Origin: JAWXBA01 sp048499805
Lineage (GTDB): Bacteria; Gemmatimonadota; Gemmatimonadetes; Gemmatimonadales; GWC2-71-9
NCBI GenBank assembly: GCA_048499805.1
Contig: JASNZF010000005.1
Span: 310,001-374,000 of the forward strand
Direction of reading: 5' to 3'
Length of the DNA stretch: 64,000 nucleotides
Shown here piece after piece: positions 43,073-51,135 of this stretch. The notes under the pieces are model-generated. The model had not been told where the DNA came from. It did no database searches and worked only from the letters and a program-made list of their open reading frames with translations. Position 1 is the first letter of the stretch; each line of letters opens with the position of its first letter. A program made the position numbers and the translations under genes.

Positions 43073-44166
43073 TGCCACTCCGGGCCGGGCGAGAGCACCC
43101 GGGTGGCAGCAGCGGCCCGCGGTTCTCCGGGCACCTGGCCGTGACCCTTCTCTGGGCCGGGCTGGCGGCGCCTCTCGCAGCCCAGACCACGGCCGGCCGA
43201 TCGCCGAACCTCCGCCCCGCCTGGACCCTTGACGCCGGCGCCGCCGCGATCCGGATCGGGCATCGGTTCGAGTTCCTGGCCGGTGGGCACGAGCTCCTCA
43301 ACCTCCCCACCCTCACCCTGGGCGTCGGACTCGGCCGGCGATTGACCACCGGGCTCGATTTCGCCACCAACAGCGAAATCGTCCCCGACCGCCTCGGAGG
43401 GAATGAGGCGCAGTTCTGGGTCGCCGGGACTCCGCTGCGATCCCGGCAGGCCACCGTTGACCTGACCGGCGCCTACAACACCGCGGCCCGGAGCTTCGAT
43501 GCGGCCATCACCGGCACGCTGCGGTTGGGAGCCCTCTCGCTGCTGGGCGAGTGGCGGGGCCACCAGGATCGCTTCGGCAGCGGCGAGGGCGGGACGGCGG
43601 CTACCGTCGGCAGCGTGCTCCGACTCACGCCCCGCCTCGAGCTCTCCGCCGACCTGGGCGCCCCGCTCGGGGCAAGCGACACCCAATCGGTCTGGAGCGC
43701 CGGGATCGCGATGATCATCCCGGGCTCGCCACACACCCTCTCGCTGCAGGCCGGCAACGCCGGCGCCACAACCCTGCAGGGGGTGTCCCGCCGCCAGGTC
43801 CTCGGGGCGGGTGGCGTCCGGTGGGGTTTCGTGTTCAGCATCCCGCTCGGCTCCGCGCGACAGTGGGGCTCGATCTTCAGCCGGCGGGCCGACCAGGTTC
43901 CGCAGGCGCCCGAGGGAGCGGCTGCCGAAGTTGCCATGCGCCAGGTGGCCCTCGAGCCCCGCGAAATCCGGATCCGGGCCGGCCAGAGTGTGGCCTGGCT
44001 CAACCACGACCCCCTGGTGCACACCGTGGCCGCCGACGACGGCAGCTGGGCGAGCGGCGACATCCGCCCGGGAGCCACGTTCGTGCGCCAGTTCCCGCGC
44101 CCGGGCCGCTACCGATACCACTGCGAACCCCACCCCCAGATGCGCGGGGTCATCATCGTGGAATGA
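43072..44166 (+). CDS. Beta-barrel (DUF5777-like) fused to a C-terminal cupredoxin domain
   Basis: 364 residues from the ATG at 43072 (a GTG one codon earlier is possible). Signal peptide (LAVTLLWAGLAAPLAAQ). Residues about 50-275 alternate as membrane beta strands and read as a DUF5777-type outer membrane barrel (IRIGHRFEFLAGG, LTTGLDFATNSEIV, ATVDLTGAYNTAARSFDAAI). Residues about 289-364 are a cupredoxin with all four type 1 ligands: His317 (LVHTVAADD), Cys351, His354 and Met357 (YHCEPHPQM). I know barrels and cupredoxins as separate proteins; the fusion would put a copper centre at the outer membrane. It follows the plastocyanin-like gene with a one-base overlap. Confidence 0.85.
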   Translation: MPLRAGREHPGGSSGPRFSGHLAVTLLWAGLAAPLAAQTTAGRSPNLRPAWTLDAGAAAIRIGHRFEFLAGGHELLNLPTLTLGVGLGRRLTTGLDFATNSEIVPDRLGGNEAQFWVAGTPLRSRQATVDLTGAYNTAARSFDAAITGTLRLGALSLLGEWRGHQDRFGSGEGGTAATVGSVLRLTPRLELSADLGAPLGASDTQSVWSAGIAMIIPGSPHTLSLQAGNAGATTLQGVSRRQVLGAGGVRWGFVFSIPLGSARQWGSIFSRRADQVPQAPEGAAAEVAMRQVALEPREIRIRAGQSVAWLNHDPLVHTVAADDGSWASGDIRPGATFVRQFPRPGRYRYHCEPHPQMRGVIIVE

Positions 44167-44252
44167 GGCGCCTGGACCCGGGGCTGCTCCGGCCCGGTTG
44201 AAGATCCCCGGGGACGGCCCTAGGATTGAGGTATCCACTACCGGGAGCAGCC

Positions 44253-44954
44253 ATGTGCACCACCCGTCCATTCCTTGCCAGCGCCGTTGCCGTGACCGCG
44301 GCCCTGGCCCTTCCCGTCGAGGCCAGCGCCCAACGCGGCTTTGAGGGGGTCATCTCCTACCGGATGGGAACCGCACGGGAATCCGCCGACGTCAAGATGA
44401 TGTCCAAGGGGGCGGTGACCCGGATGGAGGTCCAGGCCGAGGGGATGCCGGGCGGCATGGTCATGCTGATCAACGGCGAGAAGCAGGTCATGCAGATGAT
44501 CATGGCCTCCATGGGGATGTACATGGAGATGGACATGCGACAGGCCGCCCAGATGGCCGCGCAGGCGGCGCCGGCCGAGGCGGGCGCCCTGCCCAGCGGC
44601 TTCAAGCTGGAGAAGGTCGGCACCCCCGAAGAGGTCGCCGGTATCCGCTGTGAGAACTACCGCTTCCTTCAGTCTGGCCAGCCCGACACCGAAGCCTGCA
44701 TCGCGACTGGCATGGGGTACTGGATGGGGGGCATGGCCGCCCCGCGGGGCTCGCGCGCCCCGATGCCCAGCATGGGCCCCGACTTCAGCGCCTACATGAA
44801 GGAATTCCAGGACGGAATGGTGCCGCTCCGGGTCCGCGTCAAGGATGGCGGCGACTGGAAGACGGTCATGGAGGCCACCGCCGTGGAGCGGAAGCCCCTG
44901 GGAGATGAGCTCTTCACCGTCCCGCCGGGCCTGCGAAAGATGGGGATGCCCTGA
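44253..44954 (+). CDS. Met-rich DUF4412-like secreted protein
   Basis: 233 residues from the ATG at 44253, preceded by GGGAG at 6 bases; a TTG nine codons earlier is less likely. Signal peptide (VAVTAALALPVEASAQ). The mature part follows the DUF4412 pattern (GFEGVISYRMGT, INGEKQVMQMIM, VAGIRCENYRF, GDELFTVPPGLRKM). It is unusually rich in Met, for instance MQMIMASMGMYMEMDM near residues 80-97 and GMGYWMGGMAAP, which are arrangements able to bind Cu(I). Together with its copper-protein neighbours this hints at copper binding, but DUF4412 has no proven function. It lies 86 bases after the barrel fusion. Confidence 0.85.
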   Translation: MCTTRPFLASAVAVTAALALPVEASAQRGFEGVISYRMGTARESADVKMMSKGAVTRMEVQAEGMPGGMVMLINGEKQVMQMIMASMGMYMEMDMRQAAQMAAQAAPAEAGALPSGFKLEKVGTPEEVAGIRCENYRFLQSGQPDTEACIATGMGYWMGGMAAPRGSRAPMPSMGPDFSAYMKEFQDGMVPLRVRVKDGGDWKTVMEATAVERKPLGDELFTVPPGLRKMGMP

Positions 44955-44980
44955 GAAGCGAGAAGCGAGAAGCAAGAAGC
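44955..44980. repeat. Left heptad arm GAGAAGC, starting at the DUF4412 gene stop
   Basis: GAAGC then GAGAAGC twice and AAGAAGC. The first A of the unit is the last base of the TGA stop, so the array begins within the stop codon. The inverted partner is at 45030-45069. Confidence 0.9.
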
Positions 44981-45003
44981 ACGAAACGTGACGGAGAACA
45001 AAC

Positions 45004-45044
45004 GGAGAAGGGAGGAGCCCCGGTTTGAGGCTTCTCCCTTCTTC
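45004..45044. terminator. Hairpin between convergent DUF4412 and copA genes
   Basis: GAAGGGAGGAGCC (45007-45019) pairs with GGCTTCTCCCTTC (45029-45041) around a 9-base loop, with one G-U pair; the stem can extend by about three pairs. The right half is itself part of the heptad arm. Confidence 0.65.
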
Positions 45045-45069
45045 CTTCTCGCTTCTCCCTTCGCCCCTC
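45030..45069. repeat. Right heptad arm CTTCTCC, flush with the copA stop
   Basis: CTTCTCC, CTTCTTC, CTTCTCG, CTTCTCC, CTTCGCC, ending on the base before the minus-strand TAG stop (45070-45072) of copA. Mirror image of the left arm at 44955-44980. Confidence 0.9.
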
Positions 45070-47439
45070 CTATTTCCCCCGCAACCGCAAGCTGTTCCCG
45101 ACCACGCTCACCGAACTGAAGGCCATCGCCCCGCTGGCCAGGATCGGGCTCAGCAATACGCCGGACGCCGGGAAGAGGACCCCAGCCGCGATCGGGATCC
45201 CGATGGTGTTGTAGAGGAACGCCCAGAACAGGTTCTGCTTCATGATCCGCATGGTCCGCCGCGACAGGCGGATCGCGTCCGCGGCCGACCCGAGATCCCC
45301 GCGCATCAGCACCACATCGGCCGCCTCGGCGGCAATGTCCGTCCCCCCCCCGATGGCCATCCCGATGTCCGCCTGCGCCAGGGCGGGCGCGTCGTTGATA
45401 CCGTCGCCCACCATTGCGACGACCCGGCCCAGCCCCTGCAGCCGCTGGATCTCGGCCACCTTCCCGGCCGGCAGCACCCCGGCCACGACCCGGTCGATCC
45501 CCGCCTGGCGAGCGATCGCCCCTGCGGTGGCGGCGTTGTCGCCCGTAAGCATGACGACCTCGAGCCCCATCGCGTGGAACCCGGCAATCGCCTCGGCGGA
45601 AGTCGCCCGGATCGGATCGGCGACGGCAATGACTCCCTCCAGCACCCCGTCCACCACCAGGAACATCGGCGTCTTTCCCTCCCCGGCCAGGCGGGCCACC
45701 TCCGCCGCCATCGGTTCCGGGTCGATGGCGTAATCCGCCAGCAGGGCGGCATTGCCCGCCGCCACCGCACGTCCGTCGACAATGCCCACCGCCCCCCGCC
45801 CAGTGGCCGACTCGAACGCCTCCACCCGGCCAAACCCGATCCCCTCGGCCCTGGCATGGGCCACGATCGCCGCGGCGAGCGGGTGTTCGCTGGCCCCCTC
45901 GAGGGACGCCACCAATCGCAGCAGATCCCGGTCGGACAGGTCGCCCGTGGCCCGCTGCGGCGCCCGGACCAGGTCGGTCACCACCGGCCGCCCCTCGGTC
46001 ACCGTGCCGGTCTTGTCGAGCACAATGGTCGACACGTCGCCGGCCCGTTGCAGCGCCTCGCCCCCCTTGATGAGGACCCCGAGCGTCGCGCCCCGGCCGG
46101 TGGCCACCATCACCGCGGTCGGGACCGCCAGACCCATCGCGCAGGGGCAGGCAATGATCAGGACTGCCACCGAGGCCGCGATCCCGCGCACCAGCGGGGC
46201 GGTGTCGGCCAGGACGAACCAGGCCACGAAGGTCACGATCGCGACCTGCAGCACCACTGGGACGAAGACCCCGCTGATCCGGTCCGCGAGCTTCTGGATC
46301 GGCGCCCGCGAGCCCTGGGCGTCCCGCATCAAGGTCACGATCCGGGACAGCACGCTGTCCGCACCCAGGGTCGTGGCGCGGAACCGGAAGCCACCGGTGC
46401 CGTTGATCGTCCCGCCGATCACCCGGTCGCCGACGCTCTTCTCGACCGGGATCGACTCGCCGGTGAGCATCGATTCATCCACCGCACTCCGGCCCTCGAG
46501 CACCTCGCCATCCACCGGGATCCGCTCGCCCGGGCGGACCACCACCGTGTCCCCGCGCCGCACCGACTCCACCGGCACGTCCACCTCCCCCGCCTCCCCG
46601 GCCACCCGGGCCGTGGTGGGTTGCAGCTGGACCAGCGCCCGCAGCGCCACGGCGGTGCGCCCCTTGGCCCGCGCCTCAAAGGCATTCCCCGTCAGGATCA
46701 GGGCGATGATGATGATCACCGCCTCGTAGTACACGTCGGGCATCAGGCCGCGACTCGTGAACAGCTCCGGCGCGACGGTGGCCACGACCGAATAGAGGAA
46801 GGCCGCGCCCGTACCCACCGCCACCAGGGTGTTCATGTCGGCGGAGTGGTGCCGGAACGCCGCCCAGGCCCGGGTGTAGAAGTGCCGCCCCGCCCAGGCC
46901 ATCACCAGCACGGTGACCAGCAGCAGGCCCCAACTCAGCGCCTGATGGGGAATCGTGTAGAGCCACGGGAACACCGCGGCGATTGCCGGGGTCAGGCGCT
47001 CCATCGCCCAGTGCATGAAGGGATCGGCCACCGGGCCCTGGCTGGTGTGGAGGTCCGCCACCATCAGCGGCATCGAGGCCAGCATCGCCACCACACCCAG
47101 CCCGCCGCTGACCAGCGCCTTGCGCCGCAGCTCCACGAATTCCTCGTGCTGGGCCCGGTCCCGGGCCTCCTGCTCCTCGAACGCCGTCCGGCCAGCATCG
47201 GCCAACTCAGCCTCGTACCCGGTGGCCCGGATCGCCTCGACCAGGCGGTCGGGGGTCGTCGCGGCGGGATCGTAGCTCACCGTGGCCTGGCGCAGCATCA
47301 GGTTCACCGAGGCGTCGGACACCCCCGCCTCACCGATCAGAGCACGCTCCACCCTGCTCGTGCACGAGGCGCAGGTCATCCCGCTCACCGGGATCGTGAC
47401 AGTGGCGGCCGCGTCTGGCCGGTCGGTCGTGATTGTCAT
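45070..47439 (-). CDS. copA: Copper-exporting P1B-type ATPase
   Basis: 789 residues. One N-terminal heavy-metal domain with GMTCASC (residues 20-26), then eight membrane helices. The ion path motif CPC is in IIACPCAMGLAVP (about 434), the phosphorylation site DKTGT near 476, SEHPL (the HP motif of P1B pumps) and GDGIND in the hinge. Late helices hold YNTIGIPIAAG and MAFSSVSVVGNSLRLR, the Asn/Tyr and Met/Ser pattern of Cu+ pumps (P1B-1). It moves Cu(I) out of the cytoplasm using ATP. It is the last gene of a three-gene operon with a one-base gap to the cupredoxin-like gene. The mirrored heptad array lies at its 3' end. Confidence 0.96.
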   Translation of the reverse strand: MTITTDRPDAAATVTIPVSGMTCASCTSRVERALIGEAGVSDASVNLMLRQATVSYDPAATTPDRLVEAIRATGYEAELADAGRTAFEEQEARDRAQHEEFVELRRKALVSGGLGVVAMLASMPLMVADLHTSQGPVADPFMHWAMERLTPAIAAVFPWLYTIPHQALSWGLLLVTVLVMAWAGRHFYTRAWAAFRHHSADMNTLVAVGTGAAFLYSVVATVAPELFTSRGLMPDVYYEAVIIIIALILTGNAFEARAKGRTAVALRALVQLQPTTARVAGEAGEVDVPVESVRRGDTVVVRPGERIPVDGEVLEGRSAVDESMLTGESIPVEKSVGDRVIGGTINGTGGFRFRATTLGADSVLSRIVTLMRDAQGSRAPIQKLADRISGVFVPVVLQVAIVTFVAWFVLADTAPLVRGIAASVAVLIIACPCAMGLAVPTAVMVATGRGATLGVLIKGGEALQRAGDVSTIVLDKTGTVTEGRPVVTDLVRAPQRATGDLSDRDLLRLVASLEGASEHPLAAAIVAHARAEGIGFGRVEAFESATGRGAVGIVDGRAVAAGNAALLADYAIDPEPMAAEVARLAGEGKTPMFLVVDGVLEGVIAVADPIRATSAEAIAGFHAMGLEVVMLTGDNAATAGAIARQAGIDRVVAGVLPAGKVAEIQRLQGLGRVVAMVGDGINDAPALAQADIGMAIGGGTDIAAEAADVVLMRGDLGSAADAIRLSRRTMRIMKQNLFWAFLYNTIGIPIAAGVLFPASGVLLSPILASGAMAFSSVSVVGNSLRLRGK

Positions 47440-47440
47440 G

Positions 47441-47827
47441 TCAGGCCCCCTCTTCCACGATCACCCGGCCACGCAGCATCCCCATCCCGCAGGTGAACTC
47501 GTGGGTCCCGGCCGCCTGTGGCGTGAACTCGATCGGGGTCTCCGCATGGGCGGGCAGGAAGCGACGAACCCCAAAGTCCGGCAGCACGACCTCTTCGGAG
47601 CAGCTCGAAGTCTCCTGCCGATCGAAGATCATTCGCACCGGCACGCCGGCGCGGACCCGCACCTGCGCCGGCTGGTAGCCGCCCTGGACCACGACCCGGA
47701 CCTCCTGGATCCCGGCCGCGGCGGTGGCCGCCACTGCCGGCCTGCCCGCGGGGCCGAAGAAGTACCAGTTGACCCAGGCCACGGCGAGCAGGCCGAGCAG
47801 GACCACGACGATCTCGGTAGGAGTCAT
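47441..47827 (-). CDS. Membrane-anchored cupredoxin-like protein of the copper operon
   Basis: 128 residues. An uncleaved N-terminal anchor (IVVVLLGLLAVAWVNWYFFGP) precedes a cupredoxin-like fold of about 90 residues. Possible copper ligands are Cys in SSCSEEVV, His in PAHAETP, and Cys plus Met in FTCGMGMLRG, so the site would be Cys/Met-rich rather than a normal blue-copper site. Proteins of this shape are often encoded beside CopA pumps and are thought to take Cu(I) on the outer face. Start and stop touch both neighbours: a four-base overlap with copZ and a one-base gap to copA, so the three are made together. Confidence 0.85.
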   Translation of the reverse strand: MTPTEIVVVLLGLLAVAWVNWYFFGPAGRPAVAATAAAGIQEVRVVVQGGYQPAQVRVRAGVPVRMIFDRQETSSCSEEVVLPDFGVRRFLPAHAETPIEFTPQAAGTHEFTCGMGMLRGRVIVEEGA

Positions 47828-48051
47828 CCGACACGCTTCTCGACCCGCAGGCCGGCCAAGGTGTACCCCGTCGATGCGACGGCAGCCCTCAGGTCGTCAT
47901 CCGTCACTCGACCGGGCTCTCGTTCCAGTGTGGCCGAGCCGATTGCGACCACCAGGCCCGAGACTCCATGCAATCCGGCAAGCGCGGTCCGGATCCGGTG
48001 GACGCAATGCCCGCAGGACATTCCCTCGATTTGCAGCACCACGGTTTCCAT
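47824..48051 (-). CDS. copZ: CopZ-like copper chaperone (HMA domain)
   Basis: 75 residues from the ATG at 48051, which has GAGG 5 bases upstream. An in-frame ATG at 48096 with GGAGGAGG before it would add 15 residues (IPPWGIPNPS...). Those codons are the CsoR-like palindrome itself, so I prefer the shorter form. The domain is a ferredoxin-like heavy-metal-binding fold with the GMSCGHC motif and the usual ending AAVASTGYTL. It should carry Cu(I) to CopA. Its stop overlaps the start of the cupredoxin-like gene (ATGA). Confidence 0.88.
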   Translation of the reverse strand: METVVLQIEGMSCGHCVHRIRTALAGLHGVSGLVVAIGSATLEREPGRVTDDDLRAAVASTGYTLAGLRVEKRVG

Positions 48052-48075
48052 ACCGACCTCGACTGAGGGGTTCGG

Positions 48076-48094
48076 GATACCCCATGGGGGTATC
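48076..48094. promoter_or_regulatory. CsoR-type operator palindrome
   Basis: GATACCCC-ATG-GGGGTATC: two perfect 8-base arms around a 3-base centre. It matches the known style of operators for copper-sensing CsoR repressors (TACCC...GGGTA). It lies just upstream of, or inside, copZ. On the minus strand TATATA at 48111-48116 precedes it by 16 bases and could be the -10 box, so repressor bound here would sit on the transcript start. A looser ACCCCCTCCCCCTAT stretch follows. No csoR gene is in the window. Confidence 0.7.
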
Positions 48095-48241
48095 ATTCCT
48101 CCTCCAAACTATATACCCCCTCCCCCTATGTCAAGATCCGCCCTGCTGTGGCGGCGGCAGCCGCCCCGGCTGGTGCAGGATTCGATCGAGGCGGGGGAAC
48201 TCTCGGTTCCCGGAGTTTCAGCAAATCCGCCCGCCGAAGCG

Positions 48242-48247
48242 TATACT
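48242..48247 (+). promoter_or_regulatory. Candidate -10 TATACT for the S9 peptidase gene
   Basis: TATACT, 54 bases before the ATG at 48301. A weak TTTCAG is near the -35 position. Upstream is a small GGGAAC/GTTCCC hairpin at about 48195-48212. Confidence 0.35.
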
Positions 48248-48300
48248 TCCGTCGTTGTTGCTGGCAGCCCGACCCTACCCGTCCCCACATCGAGGTCCCC

Positions 48301-51015
48301 ATGCGACCCTTCGGGTCCCTTCGCCGTGCCGCCGCAGGCGGTTTCCTGGCCATGGCCATCCTGGCACCGCTCGCGGTGGCCCAGCAGGCCACCCCGGCTT
48401 CCCCTGAGGTCGCCGCACAGTTGGCGGCGGCGCGGGCCCGCCTGGCCGCCGAGACCTATGTCGCGCCGCCAGCGGATGTGGCGGCGCTGGTCACGGCCCC
48501 CCGGCACCTGAACATCTCGCTCACCGGCCAGAGCCCCGATCGGCGGCACTTCCTGAAGCAGGAGAGCGAGGGGCTCCCCGGGGTGGACCTGTTCGCCCGA
48601 CCCCACGTCAAGTTCGCCGGGCTGCAGGTCGACCCGGCCGCCAACCGGGTCCGCACCCTGACGACCCGGGGCAGCGCGGGACTCCAGCTCATCGATGCCC
48701 GGACCGGTGCCTCGACCGCGGTCGTGGTCCCCGCCGGCGCGACGGTGAGCAGCCCGTCGTGGTCCCCGGACGGCAGCCAGGTTGCGTTCATCGCCAACTT
48801 TGCGACGGCCTCGCATGTCCACGTGGCCGACGTGGCCACCGGCCGGTCGCGTCCCGTGACCCGGACGCCGCTGCTCGCCACCATGGTCTCGTCGGTCGAG
48901 TGGACCGGCGATGGCGGGAGCGTGGTCGTGGTGCTGGTGCCCGAGAACCGGGGCCCGGCCCCGACGATCCCCGCGGTCGCCACCGGCCCCCTGGTCCAGC
49001 TCTGGATGGACAGCCTCGTCTCTCCCCAGCGGAACTTCGCGAGCCTGATGGAGACGCCCCACGAGTTCGCCATGATGGAGTACTACGTCACCGGCCAGCT
49101 CGCGGTGGTGGACGTGCGGACCCGGGCGGTCCGCCCGATCGGCGCGCCGGCGATGATCCGGAGCGTCAACGTCTCGCCCGATGGCCAGCACTTCCGGGTG
49201 ACCCGGATGGAGAAGCCGTTCTCGTACGTGGTGCAGTGGAGCAGCTTCGGGACGGTCGAGGAGATCTGGGATCGCGACGGCAAGGTCCTCGCGGAGATCG
49301 CCAAGCGGCCGCTGCGCGAGGCCCAGGACACCACCACCGGGGGTGGCGGGTTCGGCGGTGGCGGCGGGGCGGCCGGCGGCAAGCGCGGGCTGAGCTGGAT
49401 GCCGCAGGGCGCCGGCCTGTACTACCTCGAGACGACCCCCGCCGCGGGGCGGGGCGGGGATTCGACCCGGGCGGCCGCGCCCGCCGCCGCGGGTGGGGCC
49501 GGTGGGGCCGCCGGCGGCGGGGCCCGCCCGGACCGGCTGGTCCAGTGGCTGCCCCCGTTCGGGCCGAGCGACACCACGGTGCTCTATCGCGGCGATGGGA
49601 GCATCGCCTCGGTGCTCTTCAGCGACGACGCCCGGAGGCTCTTCGTGGCCACCAACCGGAGCGGCACGGGCGAGATCTACGCCGTCCGGCTTGACCAGCC
49701 GGAGACCAGGCACAGCATCGTCCGCCAGCGCGCCTACGTGCCCTCCTTCGCCGGTGTCGGCGGCGGGGGCTTCGGGGGTGGCGGCGGCGGCGGGGGCGCC
49801 GGGGCCAATGACTCGCTGGCCTTCTATGGCAACCCGGGCTCGATGATGACCAAGCGCGGCAGCCGGGGCGAGACGGTGGCGCTGATCTCCAGCGACGGTG
49901 CCGTCTATCTCTCGGGCACCCAGTACCATCGCGACTGGGAGGCAAACGCACCGCAGGCGTTCGTGGACCGCGTGGTGATCGAGGGCGGGGCGAAGACCCG
50001 GATCTTCGAGGGGGCCCAGAACATGGTGGAATCGGTCACCGCCCCGCTGGACGACGATTTCCGGATGGTGGTGGTGACCCGCGAGTCGCCGACCGCAGTC
50101 GCCGACGCCTGGCTGCGCGACATGCAGACCGGGGCGCTGACCCAGCTGACCCGCAATGCCGACCCGGCGCCGGCCTTCACCGCGCTGCAGCGCCGGCGCG
50201 TCTGGGTCACCCGGATGGACGGCATCAAGTTCCTGGTGCGGCTGACCCTGCCCGCCGACTATCGGGCCGGCACCCGGTTGCCCGGCATGTTCTGGTTCTA
50301 CCCCTACGAGTACACCGACCAGGCCGGCTACGACCGGCGCCTCCGGACCGAGAACGTCAACCGGTTCCCCTCCTCGGGCCCCCGGACGATCGAGTTCCTG
50401 GCCACCCAGGGCTACGCCGTGGCCAACTTCGATCCCCCCATCATCGGCGAGCAGGGCCGGATGAACGACAACTACGTCTCCGACCTCCGGATGAACCTGC
50501 TGGCGGTGATCGATGAGCTGGACCGCCAGGGGATCATCGATCGCCAGCGCCTGGGACTCGGCGGCCACAGCTACGGGGCCTTCAGCACCGCCAACGCCAT
50601 GGTCCAGACCCCGTTCTTCCGCGCCGGCATCGCCGGCGACGGGATGTACAACCGGACCCTGACCCCCAATGGCTTCCAGAGCGAGCGCCGCGACCTCTGG
50701 GATGGCCAGCGCACCTACCTCGAGATGTCCCCGATGCTCTCGGTGGACAAGATGCAGGGCGCCCTGCTGATGTACCACGGCCTGGATGACCAGAATGTCG
50801 GCACCAGCCCGATCAGCTCGGTGCGCATGATGCAGGCCCTGCGGGCCCAGGGCAAGCCGTCGGCCCTGTTCCAGTATCCGTACGAGGACCACGGCCCCGC
50901 CACCGAGCAGACCCTGCTCGACCTGTGGGCCCGCTGGACCGCCTGGCTCGACATCTACGTGAAGTACCACGGGGTGGTTCCGCCCAAGACGGCCAACGTC
51001 TCCGACCAGCCGTAA
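48301..51015 (+). CDS. Secreted S9-family serine peptidase
   Basis: 904 residues from the ATG at 48301, which has GAGG upstream and a signal peptide after it (GGFLAMAILAPLAVAQQ). An N-terminal beta-propeller (about 60-590) has WSPDGSQVAFIANF-type blades. The alpha/beta-hydrolase domain follows. The nucleophile Ser is in GGHSYGAF, Asp in YHGLDDQNV and His in YEDHGP, a complete S9 triad. Two Gly-rich low-complexity loops (GGGGFGGGGGAAGG and a longer one near residue 485) interrupt the propeller; these are unusual. It probably cleaves peptides outside the cytoplasm. It is divergent from copZ, with no other sign of a copper role. Confidence 0.92.
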   Translation: MRPFGSLRRAAAGGFLAMAILAPLAVAQQATPASPEVAAQLAAARARLAAETYVAPPADVAALVTAPRHLNISLTGQSPDRRHFLKQESEGLPGVDLFARPHVKFAGLQVDPAANRVRTLTTRGSAGLQLIDARTGASTAVVVPAGATVSSPSWSPDGSQVAFIANFATASHVHVADVATGRSRPVTRTPLLATMVSSVEWTGDGGSVVVVLVPENRGPAPTIPAVATGPLVQLWMDSLVSPQRNFASLMETPHEFAMMEYYVTGQLAVVDVRTRAVRPIGAPAMIRSVNVSPDGQHFRVTRMEKPFSYVVQWSSFGTVEEIWDRDGKVLAEIAKRPLREAQDTTTGGGGFGGGGGAAGGKRGLSWMPQGAGLYYLETTPAAGRGGDSTRAAAPAAAGGAGGAAGGGARPDRLVQWLPPFGPSDTTVLYRGDGSIASVLFSDDARRLFVATNRSGTGEIYAVRLDQPETRHSIVRQRAYVPSFAGVGGGGFGGGGGGGGAGANDSLAFYGNPGSMMTKRGSRGETVALISSDGAVYLSGTQYHRDWEANAPQAFVDRVVIEGGAKTRIFEGAQNMVESVTAPLDDDFRMVVVTRESPTAVADAWLRDMQTGALTQLTRNADPAPAFTALQRRRVWVTRMDGIKFLVRLTLPADYRAGTRLPGMFWFYPYEYTDQAGYDRRLRTENVNRFPSSGPRTIEFLATQGYAVANFDPPIIGEQGRMNDNYVSDLRMNLLAVIDELDRQGIIDRQRLGLGGHSYGAFSTANAMVQTPFFRAGIAGDGMYNRTLTPNGFQSERRDLWDGQRTYLEMSPMLSVDKMQGALLMYHGLDDQNVGTSPISSVRMMQALRAQGKPSALFQYPYEDHGPATEQTLLDLWARWTAWLDIYVKYHGVVPPKTANVSDQP

Positions 51016-51047
51016 CCTCCGCGACCGGGTCTCCCGGCAGGCAGACG

Positions 51048-51082
51048 CACGAGGGGCCGGGAACTGTTCCCGGCCCCTCGTG
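51048..51082. terminator. 17-base perfect palindrome, bidirectional terminator
   Basis: CACGAGGGGCCGGGAAC and its exact complement GTTCCCGGCCCCTCGTG are separated by a single T; the real loop is probably AACTGTT. It lies between convergent stops (51015 and 51136). Confidence 0.75.
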
Positions 51083-51135
51083 GCGTCATTGCAGGCGGTT
51101 TGGGTACCCGGCGCGGGGCCGCCCACGGGCGGCCG

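Noticed and set aside
45025..47496. 823-codon plus-strand open frame opposite copA
   Set aside because: The opposite strand encodes a complete copper ATPase with all motifs. The plus-strand product is low-complexity His/Arg/Gly sequence and starts in the heptad repeat.
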